DNA of 64,000 bases from Candidatus Rubrimentiphilum sp. (lineage in GTDB: Bacteria > Vulcanimicrobiota > Vulcanimicrobiia > Vulcanimicrobiales > Vulcanimicrobiaceae), in NCBI GenBank assembly GCA_035710515.1, contig DASTDE010000004.1, positions 124,001 through 188,000 of the forward strand, given 5' to 3'. Below the pieces are notes generated by a model that had not been told where the DNA came from, ran no database searches, and was given only the letters and a program-made list of their open reading frames with translations. Positions 11,475 through 20,610 of this stretch are shown here, piece by piece. The position numbers and the translations under genes were made by a program. Each line of letters starts with the position of its first letter. Position 1 is the stretch's first letter.

Positions 11475-13318
11475 GGTACGCGCGCGCGCGTTTCCAAACC
11501 GGTCGCCGCGACGACGTACTCGAAAAGCTCCTCGACACACCGTTCGATCGTCGTCGTGCCGGTATCTATTGTCAGTTCGGGCGATTCGGGAGCTTCATAT
11601 GGCGCCGAAATGCCGGTGAAATCCGAAATCTCTCCGGCGCGGGCCCGCCGGTAGAGTCCCTTGGTGTCTCGCGCCTCGCATGTCAGCAGGTCGGCACGCA
11701 AAAAGATCTCGTGAAACCGGTCACCGGCGGCTTGGCGCGCGATCGCGCGGTCGCGCTGCATGGGCGAAATGAATGCAGTGATGACGATCAGTCCTGCATC
11801 TGCAAAAAGCGCGGCCACCTCGCCGATGCGGCGGATATTCTCAGCGCGATCCGCGAACGAGAATCCCAGATCGCTATTGAGTCCCGCGCGGACGTTGTCG
11901 CCGTCGAGTACGTATACCGCAGCACCCCGTCTGAAGAGCGCTCGTTCCAAGGCCATCGCGAGCGTCGATTTTCCCGCACCCGAAAGACCGGTGAGCCACA
12001 CCACCGCGCCGCCATGCCCGTTGCGGCGTTCGCGTTCCGCCACCGATATCAAGTGGTCGGCGTGAAAAATGTTCGCCGGCATGTTGCCGGTCATCACGCC
12101 GACCACGATGCCGCCCGCCACGACATCGCGGCCGCGCAAGATGACCATGCGCGCGGAAGCCGGCATCGCCTGCTGTTCGTCGAGCGGAAGCAGCGCGGGC
12201 GAACGCAGGCGCAGCTGCACCACCGCATAGCGTGGAATCTGATCGGACGAAAGCTGCTGAAGCGTGGCCGAGTCCATGACGCCGTCTACGGCGGCGATCA
12301 CCGCGCGCGCCGTCGTCGGCCCGAACTGCACCGTGACTTGCTCGCCAACCTTCGGCGGCGATTCATCGAGCCAGAAACACACCGCGCGAAACGCGTAGTC
12401 GAGGAACGGCGCGCGATCGACGTGACTCACGACGTCGCCGCGATTGACGAACACGGGCTCGTTGAACGTAACGCCGATCGATTCTCCGGCTACGGCCGGC
12501 TGGTTATCCGGCGCATTCCAGCGCTCGATAGAGCGAATCGTCGCCGTGGAATTCATCGGCGAGAGCAGCACTGTATCGCCGCGCGCAACGCTGCCGGATT
12601 CAACGCGGCCCACGGCCACGCGGCTGCCGCCGAGACGGTAGACGTCCTGCACGCGCAAACGAAGTGGCGCATCCGCGATCGCGTGCACCGGTTTGAAGTC
12701 GCCGAGCGCTTCCAGCAGCGTGGGCCCCTGATACCACGGCATGTTCTCCGAACGATTGAGCAGATTCTCGCCGTTGCGCGCTGAGATCGGAATCAGCGAA
12801 TGCGGCTGCAGCTCGAGGGCGTCCAGCAACGCATGCACTTCGAGCGAGACCTCATCGAAGCGCGCACGATCGTAGCCGTTGGCATCCATCTTGTTCAGGG
12901 CGACCGTAAGCTGCGTGATGCCGAGCATTTGCAGCAACTGCGCGTGGCGCTTGGTCTGTTCGCTCACGCCTTCGACAACGTCGACCACGAGCACCGCCGC
13001 ATCCGCTTCGGAGGCGCCGCTCAGCATGTTGCGCACGAACTCACGGTGCCCGGGCGCGTCGATGATCGCGTATCGCCGATCCTTCCACGTAAACCAGACG
13101 CGCGTCGTGTCGATCGTAATGGCTTGATCGCGCTCCGTTTGCAGCGCGTCCAGAACGAAGGACCACTCGAGCGGCACGCCCCGCTTGCTGCTCAGCGCTT
13201 CGAGCTCCGCCGCTTTCCCCGGCGGCAGACTGCCGGTGTCGTGCAGAAGCCTTCCGATCAGCGTGGATTTCCCATGGTCGACGTGGCCGCCGATGACGAT
13301 CTTCAGCGTGTTCGTCAT
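11471..13318 (-). CDS. cysNC: CysN-CysC fusion: sulfate adenylyltransferase GTPase subunit and APS kinase
   Basis: The protein has 615 residues. The N-terminal EF-Tu-like GTPase has GHVDHGKST (11-19), DAPGH and NKMD motifs. An APS kinase domain occupies about 435-615 with a second P-loop [15 protein letters not shown] and [13 protein letters not shown]. With CysD it forms APS from sulfate and ATP and then phosphorylates APS to PAPS. Fused CysNC is used by symbiosis and capsule sulfation systems (NodQ type) as well as for assimilation. It starts directly after the cysD stop and ends overlapping the ABC permease start. This placement favours glycan sulfation over general sulfur assimilation. 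Confidence 0.95.
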   Translation of the reverse strand: MTNTLKIVIGGHVDHGKSTLIGRLLHDTGSLPPGKAAELEALSSKRGVPLEWSFVLDALQTERDQAITIDTTRVWFTWKDRRYAIIDAPGHREFVRNMLSGASEADAAVLVVDVVEGVSEQTKRHAQLLQMLGITQLTVALNKMDANGYDRARFDEVSLEVHALLDALELQPHSLIPISARNGENLLNRSENMPWYQGPTLLEALGDFKPVHAIADAPLRLRVQDVYRLGGSRVAVGRVESGSVARGDTVLLSPMNSTATIRSIERWNAPDNQPAVAGESIGVTFNEPVFVNRGDVVSHVDRAPFLDYAFRAVCFWLDESPPKVGEQVTVQFGPTTARAVIAAVDGVMDSATLQQLSSDQIPRYAVVQLRLRSPALLPLDEQQAMPASARMVILRGRDVVAGGIVVGVMTGNMPANIFHADHLISVAERERRNGHGGAVVWLTGLSGAGKSTLAMALERALFRRGAAVYVLDGDNVRAGLNSDLGFSFADRAENIRRIGEVAALFADAGLIVITAFISPMQRDRAIARQAAGDRFHEIFLRADLLTCEARDTKGLYRRARAGEISDFTGISAPYEAPESPELTIDTGTTTIERCVEELFEYVVAATGLETRARVP

Positions 13319-14122
13319 CTACATATAACCCGACGCGCGCAGCCGTTCGAAAGCGTCTTCCTGTTCGTGATCCATGAGCCGGCCGGCGCGTTCGGGTTCG
13401 CGCGTGGCTTCGAGCTCCACGATGATCTCTTCAAGCGTCGAGGCATTGCTGTCTATCGGAACCGTGATGTTCTTCTCGCCCAGCGAGCGGTACCGTTTGC
13501 CGTCCTTCGCCAGATAGAGCGGCACGTACGGAATGCCTTCGCGTAAGTGGTAGCGCCAAATATCCACTTCGGTCCAGTGCAACAGCGGGTGAATCCGCAG
13601 GTGCATGCCCTCGGCGACGTCGGTGGTGTAATGGTTCCAAAACTCGGCCGGTTGATGGCGCACGTCCCAGTCGCCGTCGAACGACCGCGGACTGAAAATG
13701 CGTTCTTTGGCGCGCGTGGCTTGCTCGTCGCGCCGGATTCCCAAAATCACACCGCGATATCCGTCGCGGCGCAGCAAGTTCTTGAGGCCCTCGGTCTTGC
13801 GCGCGGCGGCCCGGGCGCCGGGCGGCAGCGTTTGGTCCACACTCGATTCGGGAGGGCAGAGTTCCACCCGCAGATCGAGGTCCCACTCTTTGACGATACG
13901 ATCGCGGAACTCATAGACTTCGGGCAGTTCCATCTCCGTGTCGAGCTGAACGACGGGAAACGGAACGCGTCCGAAAAACGCCTTGCGCGCCATCCATAAC
14001 AACGCCGTGCTGTCTTTGCCGATCGACCACAACATGCACAGCGGATCGACACAAGCGCTTGCTTCGCGCAGAATGTAGATCGATTCGGCTTCGAGCTGCG
14101 CGAGATCGGCGTCGTGATTCAA
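13319..14122 (-). CDS. cysD: Sulfate adenylyltransferase subunit 2
   Basis: The protein has 267 residues of the PP-loop ATP pyrophosphatase family. The SIGKDSTALL motif starts at residue 33 and IHPLLHWTEVDIW lies in the second half, both typical of CysD. Together with the GTPase subunit it makes adenosine 5'-phosphosulfate from sulfate and ATP. Its ATG overlaps the stop of the PHP-domain gene by 4 bp, and its stop abuts the cysNC start with no gap. The length is normal for the CysD family, about 300 or fewer residues. Confidence 0.95.
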   Translation of the reverse strand: MNHDADLAQLEAESIYILREASACVDPLCMLWSIGKDSTALLWMARKAFFGRVPFPVVQLDTEMELPEVYEFRDRIVKEWDLDLRVELCPPESSVDQTLPPGARAAARKTEGLKNLLRRDGYRGVILGIRRDEQATRAKERIFSPRSFDGDWDVRHQPAEFWNHYTTDVAEGMHLRIHPLLHWTEVDIWRYHLREGIPYVPLYLAKDGKRYRSLGEKNITVPIDSNASTLEEIIVELEATREPERAGRLMDHEQEDAFERLRASGYM

Positions 14123-14940
14123 TCTACGCCGACCGCTTTGCGCGCGGCGATTGCTTCTCGAAGTTCTTCGAGAGCCTCCGCCGGCAGTTCAACGCCGATC
14201 TCTTTTCCGGCGGGCGCGTGAAAATCGGTGCCGCCCGTGGTCAGCAAACCGCGGGCGCGCGCGAACTCCATCAGCATCATTTCATCGGATGCGCAGGCGG
14301 TTGGGTGGATGACTTCCACTCCGTCTAATCCGGCCTCGCAGAGCGTTTGGAGATCGGCGATGTCGCGCAGCCGCATCGGGTGCGCCGCCACGAGCACGCC
14401 GCCGGCTTCGTGCGCCAAATCCATGATCTCGGTGCACGCAAGGCGAGGCAGCGGCACGAAGCACGTTTGCTCATCGGCCAAGTACCGGTCGAACGCTTCT
14501 TGCACGCTTGCAACGTGGCGTTTCGAAACGAGCACGCGCGCTAAATGCGGACGGCCTATGCTGCTCGCATTCTTGGCTTCCCGCAGAACCTCGTCCATGG
14601 TGACGTCGATGCCGAACGGCTGCAGTTGCTCGAGCATCGCTTGCATCCGCGCTTGACGTTTCTCACGCTGCGACACCAGCCTGCGCAACAACGTACACTC
14701 GGGATCCTCGATCCCATAGGCGAGCAAATGAACGGTGTGCCCGTTGAGCTCGCAATCAATTTCGAGACCGGGAATGCACCGCTCCCGCAGATCTTGCGGA
14801 ACAGGATAGGCGTCCATGCAATCGTGATCCGTAACGGAAAAAGCACCAAGCTCCCGGCTCCGCACGTATTCAAAGAGCCGGCTCGGCTCGAAAACGCCGT
14901 CCGATTTGGTCGTGTGCAGGTGAAGATCAGAAAGCAACAT
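14119..14940 (-). CDS. PHP-domain phosphoesterase (TrpH/YciV type), candidate PAP phosphatase
   Basis: The protein has 273 residues. Metal-binding motifs are HLHTTKSDG (7-15), VTDHD (37-41), a conserved GLEID (about 58-62), AAHP in the middle and GTDFHAP near the end. This is the YciV/TrpH group of the PHP superfamily, which includes 5'-3' exoribonucleases and 3',5'-nucleoside bisphosphate phosphatases. Its stop overlaps the cysD start by 4 bp, so it is translationally joined to PAPS synthesis. The obvious reading is that it removes adenosine 3',5'-bisphosphate, the inhibitory product of sulfotransferases. That role is inferred from context. Confidence 0.85.
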   Translation of the reverse strand: MLLSDLHLHTTKSDGVFEPSRLFEYVRSRELGAFSVTDHDCMDAYPVPQDLRERCIPGLEIDCELNGHTVHLLAYGIEDPECTLLRRLVSQREKRQARMQAMLEQLQPFGIDVTMDEVLREAKNASSIGRPHLARVLVSKRHVASVQEAFDRYLADEQTCFVPLPRLACTEIMDLAHEAGGVLVAAHPMRLRDIADLQTLCEAGLDGVEVIHPTACASDEMMLMEFARARGLLTTGGTDFHAPAGKEIGVELPAEALEELREAIAARKAVGVD

Positions 14941-14992
14941 GCAACTCGCGGACTTTCGTCTTATCCGGTTTGGATTCTTGCGCGTCGGTTAT

Positions 14993-15847
14993 TTAGGGCT
15001 TTTCCCGCAGGTAGGCGGCGATAGCGTCCTGCCATTGCGGAAGCCGGATTCCTAGCGCGCGCAATTTCGCATTGTCCAGCGCAGAATAGGCCGGGCGGCG
15101 CACGCCGGCGCCTTGTGATTCGGTCGTCACCGGCGTAACGCGTACGTCAACGTTCGCCTGCCGCAGACTTTCCCGCGCGAAGTCGTACCAGCTGACCGCG
15201 CCTTCGTTGACCGCATGATAGACGCCGGGCTCGGGGCGCGCGTCGATTAACCGGAGCAGCGCTTCCGCCAAATCCCCGGCAAACGTCGGAGAGACGATCT
15301 GATCGCTTACAACCGCGAGTGCTTCGCCCGCGCGCGCTTTTTTCAAGATGCGATCGATAAACGTGTAGCCCTTCGAGGAGCTCACGCGCGTTCCGTAGAC
15401 GCCGCACGTTCGAACGACATACGCATTCGACTTTAGGCTAGAGACAAGCAACTCGCCGCGGAGCTTCGAAATACCGTAGGCGTTGATCGGATTGGGCGCG
15501 TCGCTTTCCGCGTACGGACGCCCGAGCGTTCCGTCGAAAACGTAATCCGTACTGACGGTCACGAACGTCGCGCCATGCTGTGCCGCTTCGCGCGCCATCG
15601 CGTCCACCGCGAACGCGTTGGTGCTCAGCGCAGCTTCCGGATGCCGCTCCGCGCCCTCGACATCGTTGTATGCCGTGCAGTTCATCACGACGTCAGGGGA
15701 TCCGGATTCGATCGCGCGCGCGACCGCGTCGCGGTCGTGGACGTCCACTTGCGTGCGCGGCGGCGCGCTGATTTCGAAACCCGTCCAGCGCCGGCGCACT
15801 TGATCGCCGAGTTGACCCGATCCGCCGAAGAGCAAGAGCTTACGCAT
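14993..15847 (-). CDS. rfbD: dTDP-4-dehydrorhamnose reductase
   Basis: The protein has 284 residues. It is an SDR reductase with FGGSGQLG (7-14), STDYVFDG and the pair in YGISK, followed by VRTCGVYG, all characteristic of RmlD/RfbD. It makes dTDP-L-rhamnose from dTDP-4-keto-L-rhamnose. The other three rhamnose genes (rfbC, rfbA, rfbB) lie far away at 39880-42142, which is an unusual split of the pathway. The gene overlaps the end of the O-antigen ligase gene by 8 bp and is 52 bp upstream of the PHP gene. Confidence 0.92.
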   Translation of the reverse strand: MRKLLLFGGSGQLGDQVRRRWTGFEISAPPRTQVDVHDRDAVARAIESGSPDVVMNCTAYNDVEGAERHPEAALSTNAFAVDAMAREAAQHGATFVTVSTDYVFDGTLGRPYAESDAPNPINAYGISKLRGELLVSSLKSNAYVVRTCGVYGTRVSSSKGYTFIDRILKKARAGEALAVVSDQIVSPTFAGDLAEALLRLIDARPEPGVYHAVNEGAVSWYDFARESLRQANVDVRVTPVTTESQGAGVRRPAYSALDNAKLRALGIRLPQWQDAIAAYLREKP

Positions 15848-17633
15848 CGCGCGCCGCCGGCGGTACGGAGACCGAAAGCGCGGCGGTCAAGCATCCGACG
15901 ACTCCCCAAAACTCCAAACCGACTTTGGGATAAGGCAACAGGCCGTCCAGCAACTGATGAAATCCGAGCGCGAGAACGACGGCGAAACCCGCAGCCGCGT
16001 ACGGCGCGACCCGGCTGCGAACGAAGACCAGCGCGCTCGTCACAAATAGCGCGACGAACAGCGCGATGCCGATTACGCCCTGCTCGGCCAAGACCTGAAA
16101 GTAATAGCCGTTCGGGTGCGTGCGCACGCCCGGCAAGAGCGAGCCGACGAGCAGTTCGAAGTTTCCGGGCCCGACGCCCAGCAACGGATGCGCCTTCCAC
16201 AGAACGAGTGCCGCGTGCCAAAGGCCGACGCGCGAACCGAGACCGCCGTTGTAGGCGTCGGACGATCCGAAGATCCGGTCGAGGCCGGCATTTGGATAGG
16301 TGACGGCGGCAAAGACCGTCGCACCCAGTACGATCGCGCAGAGTATCCCGGCCGCTGAAGCGATCGCGGTGCGGCGTTCGGGTCGCAACCGCAACGCCAA
16401 CACGACGGCAACGCCGAGCACGAACGACAAAATGCTGCCGCGCGAGAACGTAAAGAGCAGCGCAAATCCACCCAGCGCGAGCGCCAGTACGAACGATGGC
16501 GTGAAACGTTTGCTCAACCCGATCAACGCGATCAGCACGATGCCGAGAAAGGCGCCGAGCTGATTCGGTCCTTCGAGCGGTCCGGCGATTCGCGGAACGA
16601 TGTGGCCGAGCACCATCGTGCGCTGCAGTGTTTCCACCGACGGCTGCGCGAACGCGAGCACCGAAACCAGCATGGCCAGTATCGTCAGCACCACACGCAA
16701 CGCGGATTCGTCCGGATCGATCGCATAGGCGCCGTATGCGACACCGAACGCAGCTGCGTATTCCGCGCCTTTCAGCGTTTCGCGTAAAGCCGCCGCGCGG
16801 AAATGCGCGCCCGCCGCCGAGAGCGCCATGTCCAGCGCGAACACGATCAGCGCGGCGAGCACCCAGCGCCCGGGCCCGCGCACGATCGCGGCGCGAAAGT
16901 CTTTGCGCGTCAGCATCGCGATCGCGGCCAAGACGATGACGACTTTTTCCACCGTCAGCGTCGTTCCGTAGATCGGAACCGGGAAAAGGAACGGCGCGGT
17001 GATCAGCAACGCGATCCACGCCCATCGCGGCCGGCGCAAGAGCGCGAGCATGACGATCGCGGTCACCACAAGACACGCTGCGTCGAAGATGACGCGCCAG
17101 CGGGGCAGCATGAGATTCGAACTGAACGGCTCGGCGCCGAGGTAGGCTTCGCCGGTGCGGCTGTCGACCGTCATCACGTGTTTGAGCAGAATCGCCAGCA
17201 CGCGGCGATCCGCATTGAGCCCCTTTTCCGCCGGGACGAACCGGGAGCTCGACACGACCACGGCTTCGATGCGCCCGGTGGGGCCGGGCGGGAGGATGAA
17301 TGTCGCCTCGTGCTCCCCCACCCCAAAACAACAGAGGCGCTGGGTCCGTCCGAGCGCCGTTAGGGTCAAAGCCGTCGGCTGGGGTCCGGCCGCGTACGGG
17401 GGCAGCACGAAGTCCATCACCAGGCGATCCGCGGCGGCCGGCCGCTCGATCGAAAAGGCCGCGGACGGCCCCAGCCAGCAGCAGCCGGGTTCGTCCAAAG
17501 ATGGGTATACTGCGCGAGTCGGCTGCTCGACACCGGCGGGCAGCACCATTGGAATTGCGTTAGAAATGGCGGTATTTGCCAAGAAAAACGCGCACAATGT
17601 CAGCGCGAGTCTGTGGAAGGGAATGCGATGCAT
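15840..17633 (-). CDS. O-antigen ligase/polymerase (Wzy_C family) with N-terminal extracytoplasmic domain
   Basis: The protein has 597 residues. After a first membrane helix (about 8-28) comes a loop of about 140 residues that looks beta-rich and has a CC pair, VMDFVLPP and FVPAEKG; about ten further membrane helices follow. The ligase-type region is in the second half, with FTFSRGSILSF, and a periplasmic GPGNFELL...HPNGYYFQVL segment. The family either polymerises O units or attaches them to lipid A or another acceptor. ATG 17633 is used because the first helix follows. Its start overlaps the opposite GT2 start as ATGCAT. The N-terminal domain is similar to a lipoprotein encoded at 27742-28290. 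Confidence 0.82.
   Translation of the reverse strand: MHRIPFHRLALTLCAFFLANTAISNAIPMVLPAGVEQPTRAVYPSLDEPGCCWLGPSAAFSIERPAAADRLVMDFVLPPYAAGPQPTALTLTALGRTQRLCCFGVGEHEATFILPPGPTGRIEAVVVSSSRFVPAEKGLNADRRVLAILLKHVMTVDSRTGEAYLGAEPFSSNLMLPRWRVIFDAACLVVTAIVMLALLRRPRWAWIALLITAPFLFPVPIYGTTLTVEKVVIVLAAIAMLTRKDFRAAIVRGPGRWVLAALIVFALDMALSAAGAHFRAAALRETLKGAEYAAAFGVAYGAYAIDPDESALRVVLTILAMLVSVLAFAQPSVETLQRTMVLGHIVPRIAGPLEGPNQLGAFLGIVLIALIGLSKRFTPSFVLALALGGFALLFTFSRGSILSFVLGVAVVLALRLRPERRTAIASAAGILCAIVLGATVFAAVTYPNAGLDRIFGSSDAYNGGLGSRVGLWHAALVLWKAHPLLGVGPGNFELLVGSLLPGVRTHPNGYYFQVLAEQGVIGIALFVALFVTSALVFVRSRVAPYAAAGFAVVLALGFHQLLDGLLPYPKVGLEFWGVVGCLTAALSVSVPPAARDA
17615..17621 (+). promoter_or_regulatory. Ribosome binding site deciding the GT2 start at 17628
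   Basis: GGAAGGG lies 6 bases before ATG 17628 and favours that codon over the in-frame GTG at 17613. It lies inside the region that is coding on the other strand only if the ligase gene were longer than annotated. Confidence 0.5.
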
Positions 17634-18779
17634 CACTACAAAAACGACGCCAAGGCTGTGCTGAACATTCCGGAAACGCTTTCCATACAGACGCCAACGA
17701 CGACCTCTCCAAAGGTCGTCGTTATTGTGCTGAACTGGAACGGATGGCTCGATACAATCGAGTGCGTCGAAAGCCTCCTGCGTTCCGCGCGCGTTCCCAA
17801 TCAGATCGTCATCGTCGACAACGGCTCGGTGGACGATTCGGTCGAGCGCATCTGCGAATGGGCCGAAGGGTTTCTCGTGCCCGAGCATCTGTCGCAAATC
17901 ACGCTCGGATGGTCGTACCGGCCGGCGCCCAAACCCTTGGCCTACGCCGTGTTCGATTCGCCTCTCGACTCACTTGCCGGAACGATGCCGCCGGAAACGC
18001 CGATCGTGATCGTGCGCGTCGGCGACAACCGCGGATACGCCGGCGGCAATAACGTCGGAATCCGCTACGCTCTCGAGCGGTTCGATGCGGATTACGTGTG
18101 GATTCTCAACAACGACACGGTTGTCGAGCGGCACGCACTCGACAGAAAGCTCTCGGTTGCGGAACACGATCCGACGATCGGCATCGTCGGCGCAAAGCTG
18201 CTGCGCTACCAGGAACCTGCCAAGATCCAGGCGCTGGGAGGCGGCACCGTCAACCCGTCGCTGGGACTGGATTCGCAGATCGGCGCCGGACTCGACGGTT
18301 CGCTGGCAACGACCGAGCCGATCGAACTCGAACACGTCATCGGCGCGAGCCTGTTCGTGCGCGTCGACGCAGTCCGCACGGTCGGACTGATAGATGAAAG
18401 TTATTTCCTGTACCGGGAAGAGACGGACTGGTGCATCAAGATGCGGCGGAGCGGATGGAAGCTCGTCTGCTGTCCAACCGCGGAAGTCTGGCACAAACAG
18501 GGTTCGTCAATCGGGTACAAGAGCGTTCTGCACGACTATTATTCAGTTCGGAACATGCTCTTCTTGCTGCACAAGCATCATCCGGATGAGTTCCTCTCGG
18601 CGTTTTTGATGATCGCCTTCCGTTCGACGGCGGCTAAGATCGCCCGCATGCAGTTCAGACGGCTCGCCTTCGTCGCCATGGCCTTCCGCGATTTCTTCGT
18701 CGGCGTCCGCGGCAGAACGCACACCGAGGAACAGCTGCTCGCCAATCGCGACGCGGCACTCGAGCGCAAAAGCCACTAG
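17628..18779 (+). CDS. GT2 glycosyltransferase, rhamnosyltransferase-like (WbbL/COG1216 type)
   Basis: The protein has 383 residues. It has VVIVLNWNGW near the N-terminus, then IVDNGSVDDS, GYAGGNNVGIR and the NNDT variant of the DxD motif, followed by EETDWCIKMRRSGW in the acceptor half. This pattern is typical of inverting rhamnosyltransferases that use dTDP-rhamnose on the cytoplasmic face of the inner membrane. A long insertion (about 75-130) separates the first strands from GYAGGNN. The stop interlocks by 4 bp (CTAG) with the convergent GT4 gene. With rfbA-D present in the window, dTDP-rhamnose is a plausible donor. Confidence 0.88.
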   Translation: MHHYKNDAKAVLNIPETLSIQTPTTTSPKVVVIVLNWNGWLDTIECVESLLRSARVPNQIVIVDNGSVDDSVERICEWAEGFLVPEHLSQITLGWSYRPAPKPLAYAVFDSPLDSLAGTMPPETPIVIVRVGDNRGYAGGNNVGIRYALERFDADYVWILNNDTVVERHALDRKLSVAEHDPTIGIVGAKLLRYQEPAKIQALGGGTVNPSLGLDSQIGAGLDGSLATTEPIELEHVIGASLFVRVDAVRTVGLIDESYFLYREETDWCIKMRRSGWKLVCCPTAEVWHKQGSSIGYKSVLHDYYSVRNMLFLLHKHHPDEFLSAFLMIAFRSTAAKIARMQFRRLAFVAMAFRDFFVGVRGRTHTEEQLLANRDAALERKSH

Positions 18780-20545
18780 ATTTTTTCGAGCACCCCGAGA
18801 AAGCTGCGCGCCAACTCTTGCGGCGAGAAGCGCGCTGCGGCGCGGCTCGCGCCCGCGGAGTAGCGGCGCCACTCTGCCTCGTCCCCATAGATGCGGGTGA
18901 CCGCGGAGGCAAAGGAGCGCGCATCGTCCGCGACTGCCAAATCGCCGGGACTCTGCGCGATGCCCTCGGCCCCGACGCTCGTCGTCACGACCGGAATGCC
19001 GGCGGAGAGCGCAAGCAAGATCTTTCCTTTTAAACCCGCGCCGAACCGCAGCGGCGCAGCGAAGACGCGCGCCCTGTTCAGCAATGGGTCCAGCGAACGA
19101 ACAAAGCCGGGTACGCGTATCCGCCGTTCGGCAAGACGCCTGACCGCCGCCGTCGGATCCGCACCGGACAGCGTCAGCACCGCTTGCGGAACTTCGCGCC
19201 ACACCAGCGGCATGATCTCTCGCGCAAGCCACAGGGCCGCATCGACGTTGGGTTCGTGCGCGTAATTTCCGACGAACAGAACGCCTTCCGTATCGCGATA
19301 ATCCGCGCTTCGCGCCACCGCCGCTTCGGCTAAGCCGACGAGGGCGATATTCTCCAGTCCCCTTTCCTCGAGCAGCGTTTTTTCAGCCGCGCTCGTCACG
19401 ACGACGATATCGCTTTTTTGCGCGCTCTCCATTTCGGCGCGCTCGATCTCAGCCCAGCCGGTGCGTTTTGCGATCGCCGCTTCCTGACGCGCGAGACGGA
19501 GGTGATGGAGATCGACGGTATCGTACACTATCCGCGCTTTTGGCTGCAGCGAACGAACGTCGTCCGCGAATCCGGCGGCAATTTTCGCGCGGGAGAGCCA
19601 GACGCAATCGAAACTGCGGCCATGCGCGGTGAGCTCGGCGAGCGTGCGCGGCCGGAATCCGAGAACGACCTCAACGCCGGCGTTCCTCAAACGATCGCCG
19701 TACGGCGGATACGCGCGCGCGTCGACCGATCCGAACGTGACGTTCCATTTCGCGGCGCGCGCAAACGACATCAGCGCGGCGATCCGCCGCGAGCCCGCAT
19801 CGCGATCGTCGAAGGGCACGTGTTCGTCCACGACGAGCAGCGCACCGGCAGCCGGTACGATGTATGCCGCGGCGACGTCATCATCGTGGTACAGACACCG
19901 CGATCCGTGCTCGCCCGCGTAGCGGCACAACCAATTCAAGACTTCGCCCTCCGCCGTGTCATCGGGCATTTCCGGCAAGGCGCCGCGCAAGAATTCCATT
20001 CGCAGCATGCTGCCCGAAATTGGACTGGAACGAGGAGCGGCGGCGGCAATGTCGTCTTCGCGCTCGAGGATGATCATCTGGCGTTCGATCGCGCGGCGTG
20101 ACGGAATCGCGTCTGCGCCAACAACTGCCAAAAAACGGCCGCGCCCCTCCGCCGCTTGCGCCAAAACCGGCTTCAACGGCGTCCCTGCGGGGTGCGTCAA
20201 AAGTCGCACGCCGTCATGCATACGCACCTCGCGCTCTATAGCGCGATCGTACGCGATCACGACGTCGAGCGGAATCTCGTTTTGAAGCGATTGCAGCGCG
20301 AGCAGGCAGCGGTTCATACGGCGCCAATCGCGGGCATCGGTTACCAGCACCGTAACAAGTGGAGCCGTCCGCGTCGCAAAGCCGAGCGCTTTGGGCGATT
20401 TTGGAAGACGCGCCGCCAAACGATCGGCGCGCCAAGCCGCGGCTGCGCGACGCGCAGTTTCGACGCGATCCGCCGCGCGCCCAGCAGCTCGCCGCAGCAA
20501 CGCAGACAAGCCGTAGCCGCGCACGATGTGGACAATGCGCTTCAT
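18776..20545 (-). CDS. Glycosyltransferase with degenerate GT2-like N-terminus and GT4 C-terminus
   Basis: The protein has 589 residues. Residues about 60-240 resemble a GT2 domain (PLVTVLVTDARDW) but lack both the VDDGS and DxD motifs, so that half is probably non-catalytic. Residues about 245-585 form a GT4 domain with YDTVDLHHLRLAR, GNYAHEPNVDAALWL, and FAAPLRFGAGLKGKILLALSAG, followed by a donor-site-like region. The GT4 half aligns well by eye with that of the GT2-GT4 protein at 23512-25752, so the two are paralogues. The gene faces a second ABC exporter across a 65-base divergent gap. The donor and linkage are unknown. Confidence 0.8.
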   Translation of the reverse strand: MKRIVHIVRGYGLSALLRRAAGRAADRVETARRAAAAWRADRLAARLPKSPKALGFATRTAPLVTVLVTDARDWRRMNRCLLALQSLQNEIPLDVVIAYDRAIEREVRMHDGVRLLTHPAGTPLKPVLAQAAEGRGRFLAVVGADAIPSRRAIERQMIILEREDDIAAAAPRSSPISGSMLRMEFLRGALPEMPDDTAEGEVLNWLCRYAGEHGSRCLYHDDDVAAAYIVPAAGALLVVDEHVPFDDRDAGSRRIAALMSFARAAKWNVTFGSVDARAYPPYGDRLRNAGVEVVLGFRPRTLAELTAHGRSFDCVWLSRAKIAAGFADDVRSLQPKARIVYDTVDLHHLRLARQEAAIAKRTGWAEIERAEMESAQKSDIVVVTSAAEKTLLEERGLENIALVGLAEAAVARSADYRDTEGVLFVGNYAHEPNVDAALWLAREIMPLVWREVPQAVLTLSGADPTAAVRRLAERRIRVPGFVRSLDPLLNRARVFAAPLRFGAGLKGKILLALSAGIPVVTTSVGAEGIAQSPGDLAVADDARSFASAVTRIYGDEAEWRRYSAGASRAAARFSPQELARSFLGVLEKI

Positions 20546-20598
20546 AAATGGGCGGAAGGCTTTCGGGGTAAGCGGTATGAACCCCTGAACGCTGCTAC

Positions 20599-20604
20599 AG
20601 GAGG
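20599..20604 (+). promoter_or_regulatory. Shine-Dalgarno AGGAGG deciding a TTG start
   Basis: A perfect AGGAGG is followed by 6 bases and then TTG 20611, the first codon of the permease frame. An out-of-frame ATG at 20607 lies only 2 bases from the box and is too close to be used efficiently. This makes the TTG the most probable start. Confidence 0.65.
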
Positions 20605-20610
20605 CAATGT

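Noticed and set aside
10693-11538. Extended N-terminus of the exporter 1 ATPase reading to 11538
   Set aside because: The extra sequence is out-of-frame permease coding; ATG 10695 overlaps the permease stop and fits the family length.
11711-12784. A 357-codon plus-strand frame
   Set aside because: It is antisense to cysNC, which has full GTPase and kinase motifs.
15685-17331. A 548-codon frame on the minus strand, another reading of the ligase region
   Set aside because: It is rich in arginine with no helices or motifs, whereas the overlapping frame encodes a clear membrane ligase.
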